Below are positions 42,801 to 51,955 of a stretch of DNA of 64,000 bases, piece by piece. The notes beneath the pieces are model-generated. The model was not told where the DNA came from. It searched no databases and was given only the letters and a program-made list of their open reading frames with translations. Origin of the DNA: SB11 sp035906255 (GTDB taxonomy: Bacteria > Bacteroidota > Bacteroidia > UBA8524). Numbering within the stretch: the first letter of the stretch is position 1; every line of letters begins with the position of its first letter. The position numbers and the translations under genes are program-made. The DNA lies in the NCBI GenBank assembly GCA_035906255.1, contig JAMIFM010000015.1, positions 1 to 64,000 of the forward strand. The letters are read 5' to 3'.

Positions 42801-43023
42801 TGTGGGTATGATGCCGCTGGCATTGTCACAAAGTGCGGGAGCTGAGGTTAAATCGGGTATGGCTTGGGTGATTATAGGCGGTTTAACCAGTTCACTGCTG
42901 CTTACTTTATTAGTTGTGCCTACCATGTACTACATAGTGGATAAACTGAAAGAAAGATTTAGCAAGAAAAAAGGGAAAAAAGTTATTGAACACGAAGACT
43001 TGCAGGTAGCAGCCTCTAACTAA
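39886..43023 (+). CDS. RND multidrug efflux transporter (HAE1/AcrB-like)
   Basis: A 1045-residue proton/drug antiporter of the AcrB type: TM1, large periplasmic loop, TM2-7, second loop, TM8-12. The TM4 pair Asp402-Asp403 in VGILVDDSIVILENI is the proton relay of hydrophobe/amphiphile exporters, unlike the DFG..DG of the metal pump at 11240-14407. EEIENVVTRKIEDAVSSLEGVDRITSSS near the start is family-typical. Substrate range cannot be read. It is followed after 9 bases by a small gene. Confidence 0.95.
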   Translation: MKRLAELAINRPLLITVIFVTLILFGYISYRALNYNLLPKFDANVVTVITSYRGASAEEIENVVTRKIEDAVSSLEGVDRITSSSQEGASIVTITLKDGVDVNRALNDAQRKVNQILVTLPQGIDNPVVNKFSTDDFPVLRMSVTAKASPSELYDIIDNQVSPQLANVEGVGQVGLVGGNEREIKVNINREKLAAYNLTISQVANVISSASLSSPAGNVQTTETEYSIKYDAKFNNSNQLRELVVAQFSNGSKVYVKDIAEVVDAQTKVTAINHFNGVPSLGVQILKQSDANAVEVSKLVKEKIAAIEKTHSNIDLKFAIAGDQSVYTLQSAEAVIDDLFIAVVIVALVMLFFLHSGRSAMFVLVALPASMIPTFIFMNLLGMSLNLMTLMALSLVVGILVDDSIVILENIMRHMEMGKDRRTAAIEGRSEIGFTAIAITLVDVVVFVPLALSGGLIGNILREFALVVVCSTLMSLLVCFTVTPMLAAHFGKVQHLNPKTLWGKVNIWFENLITSLREGYTNILKWALSHKRWVLGGTLVLFFGSFGLFAGGFIGSSFISPSDRGELSIHIELAPQTSVYQTNLVSRQIEEILFQQPEVVNVFSNIGYSSTGVATSSNGNIADLNVTLKDRKERSISTDEFGLRMKKLISTIPGVKTTISPIGITGGGNQPDVQIAIKANNREQVREAAAKIKELVTKTPGTQYVKYSTADPKPQLEINLNREKMALLGINASEVGAAVSNAFRGNDQTKFRSNGNEYDIMIQSDEFDKTDVNDVRKLRFKNSQGLSFELSQFADIKENLGETALERMDRLSSININASVIGRSVGTVGTELTKGINALDLPSGVTWHYIGTLENQSKSFGSLLGALGLGILLVYLIMVALYENTIYPFVVLFALPLAMIGAFLALALTMNDLTIFAMIGLIMLMGLVAKNGILLVDFTNQRKAEGALLLEALIDAGRERFRPILMTTIAMIVGMMPLALSQSAGAEVKSGMAWVIIGGLTSSLLLTLLVVPTMYYIVDKLKERFSKKKGKKVIEHEDLQVAASN

Positions 43024-43032
43024 GCATCCATC

Positions 43033-43353
43033 ATGGACGTATTGGTTTATAATAAAATAACAAACCCCGAAATTAAATCGGGTGTGGCAGAAGCTCTGGC
43101 AGCTATTGCAGACCCTTCTTTCAGCTCGCCCGATTTAATTATACTAAACAACAAAATCCCTGAAGAGGTGGTAACACACCTTCAGGGATTTTTACATAAA
43201 AAAGAACTGGATATTAGTGATGTTATTTACATCATCTATCCCAAAGGCGGCGGGTTTGCAATATGGCCCTTAAAACGCGAAGGCCGTAAAAGAGCTACAA
43301 AACTCACCATGTCTATTCTCTCGTCATTTATTGCTCCGTTGTTTTGTAAATAA
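43033..43353 (+). CDS. Small protein following the RND operon (unrecognised)
   Basis: A 106-residue frame beginning 9 bases after the pump's stop. The central part reads IIYPKGGGFAIWPLKREGRKRAT, and the end is a hydrophobic stretch (LTMSILSSFIAPLFC), possibly a membrane-associated tail. I know no family. A terminator-shaped hairpin (43153-43193) lies inside the frame, so it may be only partly transcribed with the operon. Its stop codon abuts that of the converging PepSY-like gene with no spacing. Likely real, but weakly supported. Confidence 0.5.
   Translation: MDVLVYNKITNPEIKSGVAEALAAIADPSFSSPDLIILNNKIPEEVVTHLQGFLHKKELDISDVIYIIYPKGGGFAIWPLKREGRKRATKLTMSILSSFIAPLFCK
43153..43193 (+). terminator. 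Terminator-shaped hairpin inside the small gene
   Basis: AAAATCCCTGAAG (43153-43165) pairs with CTTCAGGGATTTT (43180-43192) over 13 bases, with further pairs toward a GTAA loop and a T run (43189-43193). It would end the RND transcript; the coding frame continues through it. Confidence 0.6.
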
Positions 43354-43791
43354 TCAATCGAGTCTGTTTTCAATCAAATTACCGTCTGCACTAAACACCA
43401 ATACCCTGTCTTCAGACCTACGTTCCAGCTCCACTTTGTACATTATTGTGCCATTCTCAGTGGTCTTTTTCACATCATCTATCCTATGGCGGGGATAGTT
43501 TGTTTTAATCGTTGTTTTAATCCACTCAGGTAAATCGGTTTGTGCAATATCTTCTTTGTGTTTCACCAATTTACCCGTACTGTCAAACCATGCATCGTGG
43601 TCGTTTACCCCAATTTCAAACTCAACTGCATAGTAGCCGTTATCCATTTCCCACTCTACGTCTTTAGCATTAGAAAACTGCTGCTGAAAGGCATTTAACA
43701 CCAGCGAGGGCACAACCGATTGATAATTGTTTTGAGCGCAAGACACCATAGCTGCGCTGATAACCATTAAAAATACTACTGTCTTTTTCAT
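43354..43791 (-). CDS. PepSY-like lipoprotein (DUF2874 type)
   Basis: A 145-residue protein with a lipoprotein signal (AAMVSC) and two PepSY-like repeats: VLNAFQQQFSNAKDVEWEMDNGYYAVEFEI followed by DLPEWIKTTIKTNYPRHRIDDVKKTTENGTIMYKVELE, the pattern of the putative beta-lactamase-inhibitor-like PepSY family. It is probably anchored in the periplasm and may inhibit a peptidase. It is the last gene after an OmpR two-component system and a barrel protein, so it could be a target or modulator of that system. Start is the ATG at 43791; a TTG at 43824 is upstream. Confidence 0.8.
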   Translation of the reverse strand: MKKTVVFLMVISAAMVSCAQNNYQSVVPSLVLNAFQQQFSNAKDVEWEMDNGYYAVEFEIGVNDHDAWFDSTGKLVKHKEDIAQTDLPEWIKTTIKTNYPRHRIDDVKKTTENGTIMYKVELERRSEDRVLVFSADGNLIENRLD

Positions 43792-43861
43792 ATTATTCTG
43801 TTTATAAATGTTTTCTGAACTCAAAATTCACTTCTAATGTTGGAAACAATTGGGAAAACCC

Positions 43862-44689
43862 TCAACGTTTGGTTTTTCGTTGCGGCTCATACACAAGGCG
43901 TGTTAAAAAGCTTAGGTTCTTTTGTTCAAAATGCAGCGGTATGCCTGTTACAAACCCCAACGCAAGCGATTTTGAAACAGTAAGTTTTATTTGAGGACGC
44001 AGGGTGGTTTCTACCAAGTTACCGTAGTATTCTCTGTTTATTTCAACACCAATAAAACTGCGGGTTTCGGGCATCACATAATGTATACTTGCATTTATCT
44101 GATAGCCGTTTTTTGTATGATTATTATCAAAACTATGTTCAACAACGGGACCGGTATATAACAAGGTATGAATGTGCGTTCCCCAGCGTTTGGCTGCCAC
44201 CAAAAACGGAGAAAATATATGCGTAGGCATGGTTATGCGCGGTTTGGCAAACTCTAGTTCATAGATGTTTCCCGCAGCTAATGACAGGTTATACTTTGCA
44301 GATACCAAAAAGGTATATTGTGCGGCCAGCTTTATCCCTTCTACCTTTATTCCCTTATTGGCAGGGGCACTGCTGTATTTTTCGCTGCTGCTGAATGTAA
44401 ACGGAACTTCTACCTCAAGCCCCAAGCGATTCATGGGAGAAAATTCATATTCAATAAACCCTGTATGCGATATGCTTTCGCGCTCATCGTTTATCCCCCA
44501 ACCCACATTCCACTCTCGTTCTCCTTTTCGTGCGCCCAAATCACGTATCAAATCAATATACAAAGGTTCGGCATGGCTTATTTTAAGCGGTTTAACCGTT
44601 TGCGCGGTAACTTTTGTACTATCTGCCTGTGCTGCGCATACAATACTGCTGAATAAAATAAGTACGGTTATGAGTATCCTGTTTCGCAT
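43862..44689 (-). CDS. Predicted outer-membrane beta-barrel protein
   Basis: A 275-residue exported protein: signal peptide (about 1-20), then HAEPLYIDLIRDLGARKGEREWNVGWGI, a start shared by a Bacteroidota family without firm function, followed by alternating strands and a C-terminal aromatic (VYEPQRK). Probably an outer-membrane barrel. It lies 65 bases downstream of the kinase gene and 70 upstream of the PepSY-like gene. Confidence 0.65.
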   Translation of the reverse strand: MRNRILITVLILFSSIVCAAQADSTKVTAQTVKPLKISHAEPLYIDLIRDLGARKGEREWNVGWGINDERESISHTGFIEYEFSPMNRLGLEVEVPFTFSSSEKYSSAPANKGIKVEGIKLAAQYTFLVSAKYNLSLAAGNIYELEFAKPRITMPTHIFSPFLVAAKRWGTHIHTLLYTGPVVEHSFDNNHTKNGYQINASIHYVMPETRSFIGVEINREYYGNLVETTLRPQIKLTVSKSLALGFVTGIPLHFEQKNLSFLTRLVYEPQRKTKR

Positions 44690-44754
44690 ATCGCCTGTTG
44701 TTTTTATGAAACAAAGTTGAAAAGGGAAACAGGAAAGAATTGGGATTGGAAAAA

Positions 44755-46035
44755 TTATTTGAGGGCGTTTTTAAAATCAACTGACATGGTATGAACCCCT
44801 TCTGAAAAATGGTAGGTTATATCCAAGTTATACAGGTCGGTTATTGCTTTTACTATTGCAAGCCCCAACCCTGTATTGCCTTTATGATCTGATTGCTTTA
44901 CAAACCTGTTAAATATCTTTTTTGAATCTAATGCCGTAGCGGGGCCGGTGTTTGCAATTAAAAGCCGTGAACCTTTTATTTCCACCTCAACCTTACCCTT
45001 AGATATATTATGCACAATGGCATTTTTAATAAGATTGCCTACCAATATTTCAGCCAAATCGGTGTTAAGTACGGGTTTTAAAACGTACTCAGCCTCTACA
45101 GAAATGCTTACCTCTTTATACTCAGCAAAGTCTTCAAAATCATTGGCCAGTTTTGAAACAATTGCAGGTAAATCAACAGGTTTGTCATTAGTAAACTGCT
45201 TGTTTTCAATTTTAGTAAGCAGTAACAATGCCTTATTTAGCCGTGCTAACCGTTCAAGATTTTGCAGCACCCCTCCTATTTGTTGTAGGCTCTCCTCATC
45301 ATGTGACAGGTTTTCGGCCAATAGCTCCAGTTTATTTATGCTGATAGCCACCGGGGTTTGCATCTCATGCGAGGCATTTTCAATAAACTGTTTTTGACTA
45401 TTATACGTTTCTATACTGTTATTAATAAATGATTCTATCGCTTGGTTAAGAGCCTTAAACTCTATAATGTTAGTTGCCTCGGGTGAAAAAGTGTTTTCTT
45501 TACCTAACCTGAATTTTTTTACCTGCTCGATGGTTTGGTAAAACGGTTTCCAAATTTTACGCAACAATAAATTATTCACCACCAGTATCACCACCACAAG
45601 GGCAAGGTACAGCCAAAGCAATGAGTACAAAAGGTCTTCTATCAAATCATCCTCCTCTACCATTGATGATATTACCTTTAGTTCATAGTATTTTCCATTT
45701 AGCATAAATACCGTAGTAAGCATACGCACAGGTTCATAATCAGCCTCGTTTTGCATATACATCAGCGTATCCTTATAATCGTCTTTTGCAACTATGGCCT
45801 CATGTGCAGCCATTTCATGCACCAAGTAATTACTTTCTGCAAAAAGGTTTTTATGTAACAACGTGCTATCGGTTTGCGCCTTTTGTATGATTACGGTTTT
45901 GTAATTATCCAAGCCGTCGTCAAGACTATCGTACACTTCATCCAGCATTTCTGCATAAAAAACTGCCGCCCAAATGCCTAAAATAATAAGCAGGGCTAAT
46001 GAAAAATACGCCAGTGTACGATTCAGTAATTTCAT
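44755..46035 (-). CDS. Sensor histidine kinase (OmpR-type partner)
   Basis: A 426-residue kinase with TM1 (about 8-28), a periplasmic sensor domain (about 30-140), TM2 (about 145-165), a short HAMP-like linker, a HisKA domain (SHEMQTPVAISINKLELL, His223) and HATPase_c (NLIKNAIVHN; GLGLAIVKAI). It overlaps the regulator gene by 4 bases, so the two are translated together. No ligand-binding motif recognised. Confidence 0.92.
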   Translation of the reverse strand: MKLLNRTLAYFSLALLIILGIWAAVFYAEMLDEVYDSLDDGLDNYKTVIIQKAQTDSTLLHKNLFAESNYLVHEMAAHEAIVAKDDYKDTLMYMQNEADYEPVRMLTTVFMLNGKYYELKVISSMVEEDDLIEDLLYSLLWLYLALVVVILVVNNLLLRKIWKPFYQTIEQVKKFRLGKENTFSPEATNIIEFKALNQAIESFINNSIETYNSQKQFIENASHEMQTPVAISINKLELLAENLSHDEESLQQIGGVLQNLERLARLNKALLLLTKIENKQFTNDKPVDLPAIVSKLANDFEDFAEYKEVSISVEAEYVLKPVLNTDLAEILVGNLIKNAIVHNISKGKVEVEIKGSRLLIANTGPATALDSKKIFNRFVKQSDHKGNTGLGLAIVKAITDLYNLDITYHFSEGVHTMSVDFKNALK

Positions 46036-46709
46036 TCGGTTACCAACTTATACCCTATTCCATACACCGCTTGTATTTCAATGCCTGCACCATGCTCTTT
46101 CAGCTTCTTCCGGAGGTTCTTTATTTGTGAATAGATAAACTCAAAATTATCAGCATCGTCAGTATTATCACCCCACACGTGTTCGGCCAACGAGGTTTTG
46201 TTTACCAATCTGTTCTTATTTGCTGCAAAATAGGTAAGCACATCGTACTCCTTACGGTTTAGCACCAGCTCATTTCCGTTTATACTTACTATCCGTGAAT
46301 CAAAATTTATTTCAACATTACTGAGCCGTACTATGTTTTGCCCTGCAAATGTTTTCCTGCGCACCACCGATTTAATACGGGCATTCAATTCGGCCAAATG
46401 AAATGGTTTTGTGAGGTAATCGTCGGCACCAAGATTTAGCCCTTCCAATTTATCGTCTAATGAGTTTTTTGCAGAAATAATTATCACACTATCCGCTTTA
46501 CCCATACTTTTTAGCTCCCGTAATATATCCAGTCCGCTTCCGCCGGGTAAGGTAATGTCCAACAAAATACAATCGTAATCATACCCTTCGGCTTTATCAA
46601 TGGCAGCATTAAAAGTTCCGGCGGTTTCAACCAAAAACTGTTCTTTTTTGAGCGATTGGACTATGTTCTCCCTCAAATCCGGCTCGTCTTCTATCACCAA
46701 AATCTTCAT
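46032..46709 (-). CDS. OmpR-family response regulator
   Basis: A 225-residue regulator: receiver (VIEDEPDLREN, phospho-acceptor in YDCILLDITLPGGSGLD, KPF lysine) and a winged-helix Trans_reg_C domain (EYDVLTYFAANKNRLVNKTSLAEHVWG). The frame extends upstream to 46784, but the ATG at 46709 gives the normal N-terminus (MKILVIEDE). It is the first gene of the set with the kinase, barrel and PepSY-like proteins, and probably controls them. Confidence 0.94.
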   Translation of the reverse strand: MKILVIEDEPDLRENIVQSLKKEQFLVETAGTFNAAIDKAEGYDYDCILLDITLPGGSGLDILRELKSMGKADSVIIISAKNSLDDKLEGLNLGADDYLTKPFHLAELNARIKSVVRRKTFAGQNIVRLSNVEINFDSRIVSINGNELVLNRKEYDVLTYFAANKNRLVNKTSLAEHVWGDNTDDADNFEFIYSQIKNLRKKLKEHGAGIEIQAVYGIGYKLVTE

Positions 46710-46833
46710 AAACCACAAAATACAAAATAAAAACGGGAAAGATTTGGGAAAATACCCCAATAGATTGCCCTCAACAAGTTGCAACCTCCCTGCAAAATCG
46801 CGGGGTAACTAACTAAAAGAGTGTTAAAGGGGA

Positions 46834-48207
46834 TTATATCAACCCAAACACAAGGTTGGGTAATATACCTAATGCGATTAAGCCTAGTGCCATCAATACA
46901 ATAACCACCTTTTGGAAAGCAGGAACCGATATCGGGCTTGCTTGGTTTTCATCGGCTTGAGAGAAAGCAGCCGCTACTACTTTAAAGTAATAAATGATTG
47001 AGATAAGTGAGGCTACCACCCCTGTTATAACCAACCACAATAATCCCGATTTAAGGGCGGCGGCAAACAAGTAATATTTAGCAAAGAAACCTGCCATTGG
47101 GGGAATACCCGCCAATGACAATAACGAAAGTACCATTACAAAGGCCAATAACGGACTCCTTTTATACAATCCTTTAAATCCTGCTATATCGTTAGTTCCG
47201 CTGTATTCGCTTACTTTATCCAATACAAAGAATGATAATAGCGTAGCCAGCGAATACGATGCAGCATAGTACAATATTGCCCCTGCTGAGTATGAGTTTA
47301 ATATCAATAACGCCATTAACAAATAGCCTGCGTGTGCAAGGCTTGAATAGGCCAACAAACGTTTTGCATTGGTTTGCTGCACTGCAATAATATTACCCAC
47401 TGCAAGGGTAAGAACTGTAATAATGCTTAGTGCAAGCCACCATACATCGCTATTGCTTGCAAAGGCAGTATAAAACAACCTGAAAAATGCTGCGAAAGCA
47501 GCCGTTTTTACAATGGTTGCCATGTAAGAAGTAACAGAAACGGGAGCTCCCTGATATACATCGGGTGCCCAAAAATGGAACGGTACTGCCGAAACTTTAA
47601 ACGCAAGGGCAATAAATATTAAAACAATGCCAGCATAATAAAACACAGGGGGTTGGGCGGTTGCACTATACTGGGCAATTTTAGCAAGGTAAAACGAACC
47701 TGATGCACCATATACCAACGCAACACCAAACAGCAAAAAGCCTGTGGCAAATGAACCTAACAAGAAATACTTAAGGGCTGCCTCGTTAGACAGTAAATCG
47801 TTTTTACGGCTGCCTGCCATTACATACATAGACAGTGATATGATCTCGATACCGATAAACAACACCACCATGTTACTGAACGAAACCATCAGCACGGCTC
47901 CTATCAAGGCAAATATTACCAAGGCAGTGTAATCGGTTACATGGTAATTGCTATCAAAGAATTTTTTTGATAGCAGCAGCCACAATAACCCCACAGAAGC
48001 CAGCAAAGCAGAGAACGCTATGGCATAATTATCAAAACGCACCATATCGTTAAAATAGCTAATGCTTGTGCCCCAATCAGCTACTGTGAATACTAACGTA
48101 GCAACAAGGCCTAAAACAGCCAGCCAAACGATGTATTTTTTAAAATTTAATATCTCTGAAAGAAGGGAAAGTACCCCTACTCCCGTTAATATATAAATGG
48201 CATTCAT
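46834..48207 (-). CDS. nuoN: NADH-quinone oxidoreductase subunit N
   Basis: A 457-residue antiporter-like membrane subunit of complex I, with about 14 TM helices and the Proton_antipo_M core. Conserved charged residues of the proton path occur in LVMFLIGIEIISLSMYVMAGS and in the TM7/8 Lys region. It is the last gene of the operon, 19 bases after nuoM. It helps pump protons, driven by the hydrophilic arm. Confidence 0.95.
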   Translation of the reverse strand: MNAIYILTGVGVLSLLSEILNFKKYIVWLAVLGLVATLVFTVADWGTSISYFNDMVRFDNYAIAFSALLASVGLLWLLLSKKFFDSNYHVTDYTALVIFALIGAVLMVSFSNMVVLFIGIEIISLSMYVMAGSRKNDLLSNEAALKYFLLGSFATGFLLFGVALVYGASGSFYLAKIAQYSATAQPPVFYYAGIVLIFIALAFKVSAVPFHFWAPDVYQGAPVSVTSYMATIVKTAAFAAFFRLFYTAFASNSDVWWLALSIITVLTLAVGNIIAVQQTNAKRLLAYSSLAHAGYLLMALLILNSYSAGAILYYAASYSLATLLSFFVLDKVSEYSGTNDIAGFKGLYKRSPLLAFVMVLSLLSLAGIPPMAGFFAKYYLFAAALKSGLLWLVITGVVASLISIIYYFKVVAAAFSQADENQASPISVPAFQKVVIVLMALGLIALGILPNLVFGLI

Positions 48208-48225
48208 CTCTTAGTAATCGCAGGT

Positions 48226-49686
48226 TTATTTATACAATTCAACAATTTGCAGCAGGTTTTGCGCTGCGGTTTGGCTCAAATCAAGCAAGGGTGCAGGGTA
48301 AATACCTATCACCACTACCATCAGGCACAAGGGTATCAATACAGCTTTTTCAACAGTGGTTAAGTCGGTAATGCTTTGAGTTAATGTATTAGCTTCACCC
48401 GACATTGATTTGCGGTAGGCATTCAGCATATATATTGCCCCTAAAATAACCGATACTCCTGCCACTGCCGATGCCCAAGGCTGGTATTGGAATATCCCGT
48501 TCAGCAATAAAAACTCACCCACAAAGCCACTGGTAAATGGCAATGCTACCGAGCCAAACATAATCACCATAAACAAGGTAGCCAGTTTTGGGGCTACACT
48601 TCTTATACCGCCCAATTCATCAATTTTAGTAGTTCCTGTGCGGGTTTGTATAATCTCAACAATGTAAAATAACCCGAAAACAATAATACCATGACTGAAC
48701 ATTTGTATCACTGCCCCTTGTACAGCGGCACTGTTTTGCGTGAATATACCTGCTGAAATAAGCCCCACGTGGGCAATGGACGAGTAGGCTACCAAGCGTT
48801 TAATATCTTTTTGTATGATGGCTAAAAACGAGGCATACACCACACCGATTACTGAAAGGATTACCGCAACATACGACCATTGCTCTACCCCTTGAGGAAC
48901 AACGGGTAATAGCCAGCGGATAACTCCAAATACGCCCATTTTAAGCATAATGCCCGAAAGCAACATGGTGCCCTGCGCAGGGGCTTCAAAATAGGTATCG
49001 GGCTGCCATGTGTGGAAAGGGAATACAGGCATTTTTATGGCGAAAGCCACAAACAACGCCCAAAACACCCACGACTGGCTAACGGCATCTAAGTTTTTAC
49101 CTGCTTCATACAAAGCTTGCATGCTAAACGAATGCTCACCGGGTGTTTGCAAGTATAGGTATATAAGCCCTAACAGCATAAACAAACTGCCTGCAAGGGT
49201 ATAAATAAAGAATTTTAAGGTTACACGCACCCTTTCAGCACCACCCCACAACAAGCAAATAAAGTAAATGGGGATAAGCGCCATTTCCCAGAAGATGTAG
49301 AACAAGAATCCGTCTTCGGCAACAAAAACCCCAATCATTGAGGCTTGCATTACTAAGATAAGGAAATAGAACAACGCAGGGCGTTCAATATTTCCCGTGT
49401 ACGAAGAAAGGATTATCAACGGGGTTAAAATAGTAGCCAGTAGTACCAAAACAAGTCCTGTACCATCAAGGCCAATATTAAAGTTTATGCCCAGTTGCTC
49501 TATCCAAGGGGTGGCTATACTAAAAGCCGATGTATCGGCAGGATTAAATTGCGCAAAAGCTACTAATGACACTGCCAACTCTGCCAACGCAATAATCAAA
49601 GCAGCTACCCTTGCCTGTGCAGGTTTTAGGGCAAGTACTAATACAGATGCCAATAACGGCAGGAATATCAAAATTGCAGTTAACAT
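48226..49686 (-). CDS. nuoM: NADH-quinone oxidoreductase subunit M
   Basis: A 486-residue antiporter-like membrane subunit. Conserved pieces include FWEMALIPIYFICLLWGG (the glutamate of TM5), KMPVFPFHTWQPDTYFEAPAQGT and ILLAYSSIAHVGLI-type TM8 lysine region (KDIKRLVAYSSIAHVG). The start abuts the end of nuoL with no spacing (49686/49687). Confidence 0.96.
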   Translation of the reverse strand: MLTAILIFLPLLASVLVLALKPAQARVAALIIALAELAVSLVAFAQFNPADTSAFSIATPWIEQLGINFNIGLDGTGLVLVLLATILTPLIILSSYTGNIERPALFYFLILVMQASMIGVFVAEDGFLFYIFWEMALIPIYFICLLWGGAERVRVTLKFFIYTLAGSLFMLLGLIYLYLQTPGEHSFSMQALYEAGKNLDAVSQSWVFWALFVAFAIKMPVFPFHTWQPDTYFEAPAQGTMLLSGIMLKMGVFGVIRWLLPVVPQGVEQWSYVAVILSVIGVVYASFLAIIQKDIKRLVAYSSIAHVGLISAGIFTQNSAAVQGAVIQMFSHGIIVFGLFYIVEIIQTRTGTTKIDELGGIRSVAPKLATLFMVIMFGSVALPFTSGFVGEFLLLNGIFQYQPWASAVAGVSVILGAIYMLNAYRKSMSGEANTLTQSITDLTTVEKAVLIPLCLMVVVIGIYPAPLLDLSQTAAQNLLQIVELYK

Positions 49687-51591
49687 CTATATAAATGAAG
49701 GGGTTAATAGTAAAACAATAATGGCAAGCACCATCATAAAAATGTAAAACCCTATGCTGCCTTGCTGTACCAGCTTTAATCCGCGTCCGCCAATTTCAAC
49801 AATACGGCCGCTAAGGTTCACTATGTTATCAATCACGTTCACCTCTATAAAACGCAATACATTGGCCGAAAACCAAGCAAGCGGCTTCACTATCACCGCA
49901 TTGTACAATTCGTCCACATAAAACATGTTATACGATAGTTTATGCAAAGGTGATAAGGCAGAACCTTCGGCAGCAGGTACTTGTTTTTTAGTACCGTACA
50001 TAAACCAAGCTATACCAATAGTTACAATTACTAAAGCAACGGTAATACCCATCAGCATCCACTCAGTGCTATGGTCGGGTGCAGCGTGGTGCACCAATGT
50101 ATGTGATGTTGCAAAAACAGGCTCAAGGAAACCGTTTAAGGCATGGTCGAAATGGAAAATCTCAGGGATACCCATAAAACCGCCTATTACTGATAATACT
50201 GCAAGCACCATTAAAGGAACAGTCATTACAGCAGGCGATTCATGCAAATGGTGTTCTTGTTCGTGTGTTCCCCTAAAACCTCCTGAAAAGGTTAAGAAAA
50301 ACAAACGGAACATATAAAAGGCTGTACACAACGATACTGCCAAGCCCAATACCCAATACACTTTGTTGTGTGCAAAGGCGTGAGCTAAAATTTCATCTTT
50401 TGAGAAGAAGCCCGCAAACGGGGGGATACCCGAAATAGCCAAGGTAGCTATTAAGAATACCGCATACGTAACGGGCAAATATTTGCGCAAACCGCCCATG
50501 TTGCGTATGTCCTGTTCGCCGCTCATGGCGTGGATTACACTACCTGCTCCCAAAAACAACAGGGCTTTAAAAAATGCGTGGGTAGTAACGTGGAATACGC
50601 CCGTAGCATACGAGCCTGTGCCCAGTGCCAAGAACATTAATCCTAATTGGCTAACGGTTGAGTATGCAAGTACTTTTTTAATATCGTTTTGGGTGAGGGC
50701 TATAATAGCTGCAAGCAGTGCTGTTACCAGTCCTACCACACTTATAATCTCAAGGGTAAAGGGAGCTAATGTGTATAGAATGTTGCTGCGGCAAATCATA
50801 TAAATACCGGCAGTAACCATTGTAGCCGCGTGGATAAGTGCCGATACAGGCGTAGGGCCTGCCATCGCATCGGGTAACCAAGTATATAAAGGCACTTGAG
50901 CACTTTTACCCATTGCCCCGATAAACAACAACGCGGTAATTAATATCACCTGCGGGTCGTTGAAGCTAAAACGGGTTGCCTGACTAAAGATAGTGGCGTA
51001 ATCAAAACTGTTAAAGTGAGTAAACAACAAGAATATACCCAACAAAAAGCCCAAATCACCGATACGGTTCATTATAAAAGCTTTGTTGGCAGCTTTGCTG
51101 TATTCAGGATTCTTAAACCAGAAACCAATCAACAGGTAAGAGCACAAGCCTACCCCTTCCCAACCCACAAACATTACTAAATAGTTTGAGCCTAATACTA
51201 ACAATAGCATAAAGAACACAAACAGGTTTAGGTAGGAGAAGAAGCGGTTAAACCCTTCGTCTTCTTTCATATATCCTATTGAATAGATATGGATTAAAAA
51301 TCCTATGCCCGTGATTATTAACAGGAACAATGACGAAAGAGGGTCAACTAAAAACGAAAGGGAAATGTTAACTGAACCGGCTGAAATCCAGTCGAAAAGT
51401 AAAAAGGTATGAGGTGCAGGATTGCCGCTACTCAATTCAATAAATATTCCCAAGGATACTCCAAAGGAAGCCAGTACTAACAGCGATGCCAAAATGCCGG
51501 CAACTGATTTGGGTAACCGTTTGTTTAACGACCCTATAATCAAAAAGCCCAGCAAGGGGAAAAGTGGCACCAGCCCTACCAATTCTTTCAT
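49687..51591 (-). CDS. nuoL: NADH-quinone oxidoreductase subunit L
   Basis: The largest antiporter-like subunit, 634 residues, with 16 TM helices and the long lateral amphipathic helix at the C-terminus. FVGWEGVGLCSYLLIGFW has the conserved Glu, and PLYTWLPDAMAGPTPVSALIHAATMVTAG is the family signature. It lies 46 bases after nuoK. Confidence 0.97.
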   Translation of the reverse strand: MKELVGLVPLFPLLGFLIIGSLNKRLPKSVAGILASLLVLASFGVSLGIFIELSSGNPAPHTFLLFDWISAGSVNISLSFLVDPLSSLFLLIITGIGFLIHIYSIGYMKEDEGFNRFFSYLNLFVFFMLLLVLGSNYLVMFVGWEGVGLCSYLLIGFWFKNPEYSKAANKAFIMNRIGDLGFLLGIFLLFTHFNSFDYATIFSQATRFSFNDPQVILITALLFIGAMGKSAQVPLYTWLPDAMAGPTPVSALIHAATMVTAGIYMICRSNILYTLAPFTLEIISVVGLVTALLAAIIALTQNDIKKVLAYSTVSQLGLMFLALGTGSYATGVFHVTTHAFFKALLFLGAGSVIHAMSGEQDIRNMGGLRKYLPVTYAVFLIATLAISGIPPFAGFFSKDEILAHAFAHNKVYWVLGLAVSLCTAFYMFRLFFLTFSGGFRGTHEQEHHLHESPAVMTVPLMVLAVLSVIGGFMGIPEIFHFDHALNGFLEPVFATSHTLVHHAAPDHSTEWMLMGITVALVIVTIGIAWFMYGTKKQVPAAEGSALSPLHKLSYNMFYVDELYNAVIVKPLAWFSANVLRFIEVNVIDNIVNLSGRIVEIGGRGLKLVQQGSIGFYIFMMVLAIIVLLLTPSFI

Positions 51592-51637
51592 ATCTTACCT
51601 TATTCTTACCTTTAAATCGTGTATTCGTTTGTAATTA

Positions 51638-51955
51638 CTACCACTTCATGCGGTTTAAAAAATTCACATCGGTAGTTCGTATATTCTTATATATCATCAT
51701 CAATATGGCCAACCCTACTGCAACTTCAGCAGCAGCAACAGCCATCACAAAAAATACAAACACTTGTGCCGAGCCGTCGTTAAAGTAGTTCGAAAATGCT
51801 GTAAGCAGCAAATTCACTGAGTTAAGCATTAACTCAATGCACATAAATATGATGATAATATTCCTCCTGAACAGTACCCCTGCCACGCCTATTGAAAACA
51901 AGGCAGCACTAAGGTATATGTAAGAGTTTACTGATATTACTGCGGTTTCGTTCAT
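51638..51955 (-). CDS. nuoK: NADH-quinone oxidoreductase subunit K
   Basis: A 105-residue subunit with three TM helices. The two conserved membrane glutamates are in IFMCIELMLNSVNLLL and AVAAAEVAVGLAI. The last bases of the nuoJ frame and the start of nuoK overlap by 4 (ATGA-type coupling). Confidence 0.97.
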   Translation of the reverse strand: MNETAVISVNSYIYLSAALFSIGVAGVLFRRNIIIIFMCIELMLNSVNLLLTAFSNYFNDGSAQVFVFFVMAVAAAEVAVGLAILMMIYKNIRTTDVNFLNRMKW

